From: Woronichinia sp035285405
GTDB lineage: Bacteria; Cyanobacteriota; Cyanobacteriia; Cyanobacteriales; Microcystaceae
Direction of reading: 5' to 3'
NCBI GenBank assembly: GCA_035285405.1
Contig: JAYKJI010000378.1
Coordinates: 1-11,778 of the forward strand
Length of the DNA stretch: 11,778 nt
Under the pieces are notes generated by a model. The model saw only the letters and a program-made list of their open reading frames with translations. It was not told the DNA's origin and did not search any database. Numbering within the stretch: position 1 is the stretch's first letter; each line of letters begins with the position of its first letter. Positions 6,430 to 11,778 of this stretch are shown one piece after another. A program made the position numbers and the translations under genes.

Positions 6430-7657
6430 TGCGGGGGGTGCGAACTAGCCATCTTTTAAGGCTTTGAGCAAGTTTATTGATTTTCTTTAAAATAAAGGGG
6501 TAAATACCTCGATAAAGTTTATCAAATTTGTAATTAAAAAGAATGTCGATCGCCTCGTCAAAACTCAGATATTTTAGATAGGCAACACCGAGATCAATTT
6601 TGGCATCATCATATTGCAAATAAACTTTACGGTTAATCACTTCTGAGACATGCCATTTTTGACCAAAATAATCTTTCATGGCCTTTTCATAGCCAGAGAA
6701 GCTTGTTTTTTTGCCCTGAAGGTAGGCTTCAATATAGGGAACAGCGATCGCGGCTCCTTGCATCCCATGACGAATTCCTTCTCCACCGAGAAAATTAACC
6801 GTAGAAACAGCATCACCAATGGCAATGAGATTATCGCGATAATAGGTATCCTCTAGATGAGAAGAATACTCTAAAATAGAGCCATGAATTTCCACTAATT
6901 GATAATGGTCTAGTTGCAAATAATCGGTGATCAGAGCCTTGGTGTAGTCTCGTAGAGGCTTTAATGTTTTTAAATATTGATGTTCCGCATCAATCCAAGC
7001 CGATCCCACTTTTAACTGATAGTTATCCATTGGAAAAATCCAGGAATACCCCCTCGGACTCCAACGATAGCCTAAAAAGAAAAGTAAGGATTCGGCATAT
7101 TGAGCATGGGTTTGTTTGTCAACCGTAATTAAATACTCAATGCCTGTGGCTTTATAAAAGGAAGGGCGATCGCTTTTTTGGGGATACATGACTGCGCGAG
7201 CGTAACCAGTGGCATCCACCACCACCAGAGCCGCGATCGTAATCACCTCTCCCCGCGATCGCTTGAGTTGAACTAAGGTTTTCTCCCCCTCCTGAACCGT
7301 CTTGAGATAACGATGACCTAACCAAACCGTTCCCCCCTGTTGCTCAACGCTTTCAGCCAGATAGGCTCGCAATTTGGCAAAATCAAAGACCGCACCCAAA
7401 GGTTGATCGGATGTCCATGACCGAGCCTCGTTGGTGCTAATCACCGCTAATTTTCGCCAATACTGGGCGACCACTGCCGAGGGCAAATTAAATTGGCTGA
7501 GGGTTTCGAGGGGGGTGGCAGCACTGGAAAAATTGTTTTTAGTAAAGTTTGGATGCTGTTCGACCAGAAGAACCTTATAACCCTTTTGGGCCAACAAAAA
7601 AGCACCATAGCCGCCGGCGGGCCCACCGCCCACCACTACCACATCAAATTTTTGCAT
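6422..7657 (-). CDS. FAD-dependent oxidoreductase, geranylgeranyl reductase-like family
   Basis: With the ATG at 7655-7657 the protein has 411 residues; an in-frame TTG at 7675 would add six and seems less likely. It begins MQKFDVVVVGGGPAGGYGA, a dinucleotide-binding Rossmann fold with GxGxxG at the very N-terminus. Glu33 (LLVEQ) ends the second strand, where it usually holds the ribose of FAD. DATG (about 148-151) and the late motif IAIGDAV with NFLGGEGIRHGMQGA (about 278-302) complete the signature of the GGR/lycopene-cyclase-like flavoprotein superfamily. Such enzymes reduce or cyclise isoprenoids, for example the geranylgeranyl tail of chlorophyll. This one is not the standard ChlP as I recall it, and its substrate is unknown. 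It starts 23 bp after mtnA stops and overlaps the lipoprotein start, suggesting a three-gene transcript. Two HIP1 sites lie in it. Confidence 0.85.
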   Translation of the reverse strand: MQKFDVVVVGGGPAGGYGAFLLAQKGYKVLLVEQHPNFTKNNFSSAATPLETLSQFNLPSAVVAQYWRKLAVISTNEARSWTSDQPLGAVFDFAKLRAYLAESVEQQGGTVWLGHRYLKTVQEGEKTLVQLKRSRGEVITIAALVVVDATGYARAVMYPQKSDRPSFYKATGIEYLITVDKQTHAQYAESLLFFLGYRWSPRGYSWIFPMDNYQLKVGSAWIDAEHQYLKTLKPLRDYTKALITDYLQLDHYQLVEIHGSILEYSSHLEDTYYRDNLIAIGDAVSTVNFLGGEGIRHGMQGAAIAVPYIEAYLQGKKTSFSGYEKAMKDYFGQKWHVSEVINRKVYLQYDDAKIDLGVAYLKYLSFDEAIDILFNYKFDKLYRGIYPFILKKINKLAQSLKRWLVRTPRND

Positions 7658-7680
7658 TGTTGCATTATCGCTCAAACGTT

Positions 7681-8721
7681 CTAACCACGTATGCTTCCTA
7701 ACTGATCTGGGGAAACAGCCCCTTTTTCCGTAATGATGGCCGTAATCAATTCGGCAGGGGTGACATCAAAGGCGGGATTATAAAAGTCCACTCCCTCTGG
7801 ACAAAGACGAGTCTCACCCACTTGATAGATTTCCTGGGGATCACGTTCTTCAATAGGAATTAGTGTTCCATCTCGCAGGGAAAAATCAATGGTAGAAAGG
7901 GGCGCGGCCACAAAAAAGGGAACATGGTGCATTTTAGCGATCACGGCTAATCCATAAGTTCCAATCTTATTAGCAGCATCACCATTGGCGGCAATGCGAT
8001 CGGCCCCGACTACCACGGCATCAATGCGTTTTTGCTGCATACAATGGGCTGCCATATTATCACTAATCAAGGTGACGGGAATTCTCTCCTGTACGCATTC
8101 CCAAGCCGTTAACTTGGCTCCCTGTAATCGGGGTCGGGTTTCATCGGCATAAACTCGTTCTAGTCGTCCGGCTGACCAGGCACTACGAATTACACCGAGA
8201 GCCGTTCCATAACCGGCAGTGGCTAAGGCTCCTGCATTACAGTGGGTTAACAAGGTTAATTTTTCTGGGGTTTGAGGTAATACTTGTAAACCATGATCGC
8301 CGATCGCCTGACAGGTTTGCAGATCTTGAGCTTGAATGGTTTGGGCAGCCACCAATAATTGTTGTTTAACGGCACTGACATCTTCGCCACTCTGGTAGGC
8401 CACCTTTAACATCTCCTCAATGGCCCAAAAGAGATTAACCGCAGTGGGTCGGGTTTGACGCAATTGTTCAGCGACGTATTCCAAACGGGCTAAAAATTCC
8501 CCTAATTCTAGGGTATCGATGTCCTTTGCCCCTAGATACATACCATAGGCCGCTGCCACCCCGATCGCCGGTGCGCCCCGCACAATCATGGTTGTAATCG
8601 CCTTGGCCATGGCCTGATAGTCAGCGATCGCCACTTGACGGTATTGGTTAGGCAATAGGGTTTGATCAATGAGCAGAACTTGATTGTCCTGCCAAAGGAC
8701 GGGATAAATGGGATTAGTCAT
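7681..8721 (-). CDS. mtnA: S-methyl-5-thioribose-1-phosphate isomerase
   Basis: A 346-residue protein of standard length. MtnA converts 5-methylthioribose-1-phosphate to methylthioribulose-1-phosphate in the cytoplasmic methionine salvage pathway, which recycles methylthioadenosine. Family motifs are all present: MIVRGAPAIGVAAAYG (45-60), HCNAGALAT with the catalytic Cys161, DETRPRLQGAKLTAWE (193-208), ISDNMAAH (219-226) and VVVGADRIAANGDAANKIGT with the catalytic Asp241. The latter two catalytic positions match Cys160 and Asp240 of the B. subtilis enzyme. It is therefore MtnA rather than a related eIF2B-like regulatory subunit. The ATG at 8719-8721 gives the usual N-terminus. No other salvage gene (mtnB, mtnC, mtnD, mtnK, mtnP) is in the window, and the short leader shows no SAM riboswitch. 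The FAD oxidoreductase gene follows closely. Confidence 0.97.
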   Translation of the reverse strand: MTNPIYPVLWQDNQVLLIDQTLLPNQYRQVAIADYQAMAKAITTMIVRGAPAIGVAAAYGMYLGAKDIDTLELGEFLARLEYVAEQLRQTRPTAVNLFWAIEEMLKVAYQSGEDVSAVKQQLLVAAQTIQAQDLQTCQAIGDHGLQVLPQTPEKLTLLTHCNAGALATAGYGTALGVIRSAWSAGRLERVYADETRPRLQGAKLTAWECVQERIPVTLISDNMAAHCMQQKRIDAVVVGADRIAANGDAANKIGTYGLAVIAKMHHVPFFVAAPLSTIDFSLRDGTLIPIEERDPQEIYQVGETRLCPEGVDFYNPAFDVTPAELITAIITEKGAVSPDQLGSIRG

Positions 8722-8733
8722 AAATACACAGTC

Positions 8734-8739
8734 AGTATA
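8734..8739 (-). promoter_or_regulatory. Possible -10 box for mtnA
   Basis: The minus strand reads TATACT 12 bp upstream of the mtnA ATG, a near-consensus -10 hexamer. No convincing -35 is seen and the leader would be almost absent, so this is weak. The rest of the 96-bp gap up to the higA remnant contains one HIP1 octamer (8800-8807) and nothing else I recognise. Confidence 0.28.
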
Positions 8740-8817
8740 AAAGCAAGAGACGAAAAATGGGTTTCAGACTTGTTTCAGTGTAATACAACGCGAGTTAACG
8801 CGATCGCTGTCAGGAGA

Positions 8818-9128
8818 CTAAATAAAAACACTGGAAGAAACGTGAAAAATTTCAGCTAATACTTTGGCTTGGGATTTGCTAATGGAACGTTTACCATTAA
8901 CAATTTCTGAAACCACACCTTTAGAGCCAATTTTTCCAACTAGGTCAGGTCAGCTTGCTTAAGATGATGTTCCTTCATCAGGTAAACAAGTACCTCTTGA
9001 GGAGAGGTGGGTTCAGGCATGGGTTGCTTATTATCAAATTCTTTAAGTAAAACAATGATTATAGTAGATTCAATTAATTTTGAGATTGCCAAAAGCTTTA
9101 GATAATAGGGTTTCAGACCAAAAACTTT
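8818..9128 (-). pseudogene. higA: HigA-family (Xre/HTH) antitoxin, frameshifted
   Basis: Two adjacent minus-strand frames together rebuild the C-terminal two-thirds of a HigA antitoxin. The upstream frame gives MPEPTSPQEVLVYLMKEHHL then KQADL and soon stops. The downstream frame resumes with GKIGSKGVVSEIVNGKRSIS then KSQAKVLAEIFHVSSSVFI, stopping at TAG 8818-8820. Together they are the helix-turn-helix domain of HigA, which normally binds the operon promoter and neutralises HigB. The break falls at a 5-bp tandem duplication (8942-8951); deleting one unit restores KQADLVGKIGSKG exactly as expected for the family. The N-terminal part (LLAISKLIE... LLKEFDNKQ) also looks shortened against typical HigA, but that is less certain. 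The 5' limit given is approximate. The intact product is not made unless the frame shift is corrected. Confidence 0.85.
8942..8951. repeat. 5-bp tandem duplication that frameshifts higA
   Basis: AGGTC occurs twice (8942-8946, 8947-8951), reading GACCT GACCT on the coding strand. Removing one copy rejoins the two halves of the HigA helix-turn-helix in a single frame, so this looks like a recent slippage mutation. Confidence 0.85.
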
Positions 9129-9422
9129 TTCATTCTTAATTAAATTAACTATATATTCTGTATGAGTCAAAAAAAGAGGTAGTAAATTCGCTTAAGAGAG
9201 TAATCAATCTTTGTAATGATTCTGCAATTATTGCCTTTGATATTAAAGATAGTAGTTTCAATATTACGAGCAAAACCTACGGATGTAAGGGTTTGCTTAA
9301 TCTCTTCAATATGACTCTACTCTGCTCCTTCAACGATCTTGATCCACCTTTCAACGCCTCTTTCCGAACCACTGTATTTACTGGTGTCTGAGTCTTAGCT
9401 TGGCTTTTCCGACTAATTCCAT
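9129..9422 (-). pseudogene. higB: HigB/RelE-like toxin, inactivated by several mutations
   Basis: The minus strand from the ATG at 9420-9422 reads MELVGKAKLR, a HigB-type start, but this frame stops at 9378-9380. A second frame continues ERGVERWIKIVEGAE, then TAG at 9317-9319, then SHIEEIKQTL, with NIETTIFNIKGNNCRIITKI and SLKRIYYLFF, ending at TGA in a T-run. A third frame adds LTHTEYIVNLIKNE, the normal HigB C-terminus. Joined together these match the HigB order: RWIKIVE.AEW, EIKQT, FNIKGN.YR, then THxEY. Lesions seen: a frameshift near 9381-9398, TGG to TAG at 9317-9319, and loss of one T in the run at 9169-9175. HigB toxins are ribosome-dependent mRNA interferases; this copy cannot make one. 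The gene lies directly upstream of higA, as expected for higBA. The reconstruction is by eye. Confidence 0.8.
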
Positions 9423-9475
9423 CGTCGTATTTTTGCCCTTCCTTGTAGTGAGCATTTTTGCTAAATTAGTATCAC

Positions 9476-9487
9476 AATGTTCACATT
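9476..9487. promoter_or_regulatory. Small palindrome upstream of the higB remnant (possible old operator)
   Basis: AATGT and ACATT are reverse complements separated by TC, about 55 bp before the higB ATG. Toxin-antitoxin operons are usually autoregulated through such palindromes near the promoter, but arms of five bases are short enough for chance. Confidence 0.22.
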
Positions 9488-9517
9488 TTGAGAACCTTTT
9501 TTGTTAAGTCTCCTCTT

Positions 9518-9554
9518 AAAAAAATAAGCCCCTACAGTCTATAGAAAAAGGGGC
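9518..9554 (-). terminator. Intrinsic terminator of the right-edge gene
   Basis: On the minus strand GCCCCT pairs with AGGGGC (arms at 9549-9554 and 9528-9533), followed by TTATTTTTTT. It is a GC-rich stem with a U-tract about 130 bp past the stop codon of the gene ending at 9687. The 3' untranslated stretch 9555-9686 shows nothing else, and the terminator also isolates the higBA remnant from read-through. Confidence 0.75.
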
Positions 9555-9686
9555 ATGACAATCTAATTGGGGATGAATTAGTGGAGATAACCTGTGGAAT
9601 GTTAGTTGGAAGGGGTTAAGGTAACGTATATGTAATATCACAACGGAATACGACTTATTAAACGTGACGATAACCCATAACAAATA

Positions 9687-11778
9687 CTAAACCACTTCGT
9701 TGAGGCCATAATAAAGTGCCATGTACTGTATTACAGCATCTTCATAACCTTGGAGTTCCGGCAGATAAGTCGCGATCGCCGTGCGTACTGCATCAGCAAA
9801 GGTAACAAAGTCTTGAGTCTTTGTTTGGACAAAGGGTTCAAGTTTCTTGATTAACTCCCAATTACTTTCAATATTGGCAGCCCGAATCGCTTTTTCTAAG
9901 GGTGGGGCATTTTGGGCTGCAATCTCAGGCAAAATGCGGCTGACAAAGGTAACACGGTGGAAAATTCGCCAACAGGAAGGTTTTTTATCTCCTTGGTTTG
10001 CTTGACGCAAGGCGATCGCATTCGGCTCACTACTTTGTTCCAACCAAATCGGGTCAACAACTTTACCAAAGAAATCTTCAAAGTTTTCAGTTGTGGGTTC
10101 AAAATAGAAAGTCATAAAGCGGTAAGCATCCACTTTCCCTGGCTGTTTAATGGGATTGCCCTGAGCGTCATATACTCCCAGTTCTTCAGGATCAAACTGT
10201 CCGTGATACTTAGTTTTTAGAGTGTCGGTATTAGCGTAGAGTTGAATATCGCGTTCGACTTCCACTTCCACTTCTAACCCAAAAGATTTCTCCGTTTCCC
10301 GTCCCTTAGTTTTTGTGGTTGCCACATGACCACCAAACATGGCATTCAGTTCAAAGGCAAATTTAGCACCACCAGACGCCACAGAAAAATCGAGTCCTCC
10401 TCCAGCCATCCCTTCAAAAGAATAGAAACCAGTGGTTGTTTCTGAAGTAGCTTCCATAACATCTGTCGCTTCGGAGAAAAATCCGCCATCGGCAGTCCAA
10501 ACGTATATATTGACTAAATTACGAGTAGCCATCTTTTGACTAGGCAGTTCTCCCAAAGACCCCGATGCTTGGTAGCTCACATTCTGGAAAGTTGAATATT
10601 GATCGTAGTAGGTCGCTAACTCCTGCCGTTGTCGCTCAATGCGTTTTTTCATGCTGTAGGCTTCAATGGGCTTAAAGTAACTCCATTGTCCATAGCTAGA
10701 CGCATTGGGGTAGCTAGGATCAGACTGCACACTGCCATCTTCTTTTAATCCGATTTTTCCATCTAAGGTCCCCTGTTTTGTATAAGTGGGATTAATGGGG
10801 AAGGTAATAATATTCCAATCTTTCGGAATATCAGGATTAGGTAAGAAACGATAGGACACTAAAGCGTTGTTATGAGCCAAACGCAGAGCGAAGACATCCA
10901 TTGTATCTGACTGGACTAAGGCTAAGCCCACGTTGTTAGGCACAAAGCGACGACCCACATAGGGGTTTAATTCTGAGCCAATTTTTTCCCAAGCCCCCCC
11001 AATCTTTAATTGGCTTACTTTGGTTGTGTTGTAGCCAAAACTGACACTAGATTCACTAACAGAACCTTGGGAAGAGCTAAATGCCAATCCATAACGTGCG
11101 TCTGCCTCTACTTCCAAAACTTCTGTTTCAACCCCTAAACCAGCACTAACTTTTGCACTTATACCCGCTGAGGCTTCCATCTCAATAGACATATCAAAAC
11201 CACTTTCTTTAGAAGATGAGTAGATATAGTTAACGGAATTAGCTTCGACTAACTGAATTGACGTACCTTCATAGGGATCCTTGTCCTCATTAATGCCCGT
11301 CAAATTTTCACTGGGGACTGGAGGGACTCCCTCAATGTAGCCAATAATTTGTGGAGCGGCTTGTACTTGTCCAATCCATTCGGTAATTAAATTGCCTACT
11401 TTATAGCCTGTCAACAGATGCCATTGACCGTTCTTGATGTAGCTATAACAGCGTTTCTGAATACCGACTAAATTGCCTTCAAGATCGTACTGCAAATCTG
11501 AGTATTCTTGAACCGCAGGGCTAGAATGAATTGTTTCGTGGAATTGTGTTTTGACTCCCGCAAGAGCTGAACGAATAATGGCGGTATCTTGACTAATGGG
11601 CGCAGTGGATAACACCGATGTCGGTTTCGACTCATTCACCCCCAAGGTTAAGTGATTACCCATCAGAGATTGATCGAAAAGCTCGGTCTGACTTTCGAGA
11701 TCAAAGGTGTAATTGGCGATCAGATCTTGTTTTTCCCCTTTAATACGGCTAAACAAATTATCTTGGATTTGTTCTTGA
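9687..11778 (-). CDS. Large beta-rich protein with LamG-like start, function unknown (5' end outside window)
   Basis: The frame is open to the right edge: codons before the TTG at 11756 read QEQIQDNLFSRIKGEKQ without a stop. I therefore treat the gene as 5'-truncated, with 696 codons visible and the stop at 9687-9689. Numbering residues from that TTG, 11-40 (DLIANYTFDLESQTELFDQS) resemble the first strands of LamG/concanavalin-like jellyrolls. Two Gly/Ser/Ala-rich stretches with alternating polar and hydrophobic residues follow, at about 186-250 (MSIEMEASAGISAKVSAGLG) and about 443-508 (SFGLEVEVEVERDIQLYA). Between them a charged helix lies at about 365-385 (SMKKRIERQRQELATYYDQY). The C-terminal part (about 540-689) begins KVDAYRFMTFYFEP and contains DPIWLEQSS and CWRIFHRVTFVSRILPE, and ends in helices. 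I do not recognise the family by function. There are no membrane helices, and no signal peptide can be judged. It has its own terminator. Confidence 0.85.
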   Translation of the reverse strand, partial: QEQIQDNLFSRIKGEKQDLIANYTFDLESQTELFDQSLMGNHLTLGVNESKPTSVLSTAPISQDTAIIRSALAGVKTQFHETIHSSPAVQEYSDLQYDLEGNLVGIQKRCYSYIKNGQWHLLTGYKVGNLITEWIGQVQAAPQIIGYIEGVPPVPSENLTGINEDKDPYEGTSIQLVEANSVNYIYSSSKESGFDMSIEMEASAGISAKVSAGLGVETEVLEVEADARYGLAFSSSQGSVSESSVSFGYNTTKVSQLKIGGAWEKIGSELNPYVGRRFVPNNVGLALVQSDTMDVFALRLAHNNALVSYRFLPNPDIPKDWNIITFPINPTYTKQGTLDGKIGLKEDGSVQSDPSYPNASSYGQWSYFKPIEAYSMKKRIERQRQELATYYDQYSTFQNVSYQASGSLGELPSQKMATRNLVNIYVWTADGGFFSEATDVMEATSETTTGFYSFEGMAGGGLDFSVASGGAKFAFELNAMFGGHVATTKTKGRETEKSFGLEVEVEVERDIQLYANTDTLKTKYHGQFDPEELGVYDAQGNPIKQPGKVDAYRFMTFYFEPTTENFEDFFGKVVDPIWLEQSSEPNAIALRQANQGDKKPSCWRIFHRVTFVSRILPEIAAQNAPPLEKAIRAANIESNWELIKKLEPFVQTKTQDFVTFADAVRTAIATYLPELQGYEDAVIQYMALYYGLNEVV

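Noticed and set aside
8722..8817. SAM riboswitch upstream of mtnA
   Set aside because: The gap is under 100 bp and shows no helical pattern of any SAM riboswitch class; the candidate -10 also leaves almost no leader.
8662..8859. A 65-residue plus-strand frame across the mtnA start
   Set aside because: It overlaps the mtnA 5' end and the higA remnant antisense, shows no family features, and has no ribosome site.
9168..9170. TTG as the start of a 76-residue gene at 8940-9170
   Set aside because: Its first residues (LTHTEYIVNLIKNE) are the C-terminus of the broken higB in a shifted frame, and its end is cut short by the 5-bp duplication in higA. It is a splice of two pseudogenes, not a gene.
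11754..11756. TTG as the start of the right-edge gene
   Set aside because: The frame is open through the window edge upstream (QEQIQDN precedes it) and no family-like N-terminus begins here.
1..11778. tRNA, rRNA, CRISPR arrays or intact insertion sequences
   Set aside because: I saw no regularly spaced repeats, no tRNA-like cloverleaf, and no transposase frame with terminal inverted repeats.

Overview
The window looks like chromosomal DNA of a cyanobacterium. The octamer GCGATCGC (HIP1, a cyanobacterial hallmark) occurs at least eleven times between 2903 and 10019. The gene set also fits: a DUF29 protein, an HhoA/HhoB/HtrA-type protease, an SLH-domain lipoprotein, and higBA and YefM/YoeB toxin-antitoxin loci of kinds common in cyanobacteria. 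I cannot fix the genus.

Region by region. (1) 1-2250 is AT-rich, has no GCGATCGC and reads as an accessory patch. It holds the 5' part of a PD-(D/E)XK nuclease-like gene that leaves the window on the left, an intact YefM/YoeB toxin-antitoxin pair, a 128-bp broken second copy of the nuclease-like gene's start, and an AbiTii/HEPN-like gene. All are on the minus strand. (2) 2249-4095 carries a DUF29 gene just downstream of der, the double-GTPase ribosome assembly factor. (3) 4249-5442 is a Deg/HtrA serine protease, divergent from der, with an 8-bp-armed inverted repeat between them. (4) 5476-8721 is a compact minus-strand group: mtnA (methionine salvage), an FAD-dependent geranylgeranyl-reductase-like oxidoreductase, and an SLH lipoprotein whose start overlaps the end of the oxidoreductase. 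(5) 8818-9422 is the wreck of a second toxin-antitoxin locus, higBA. It has at least four separate lesions, including a 5-bp tandem duplication in higA and a Trp-to-stop change in higB. (6) 9687 to the right edge is the C-terminal part (at least 696 codons) of a large, beta-rich, LamG-like protein of unknown function, followed by a clear intrinsic terminator.

The core genes do not form one pathway. The accessory patch (nuclease-like protein, toxin-antitoxin pair, AbiTii-like protein) is a plausible small defence or stability cluster. The strongest candidate for something undescribed is the large protein at the right edge: it has two long alternating-residue beta segments that could be membrane-inserting hairpins, but this is inference only. 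Several open frames begin at TTG codons that I do not accept as starts (AbiTii-like gene, protease, oxidoreductase, right-edge gene); the starts or ends given here reflect that.
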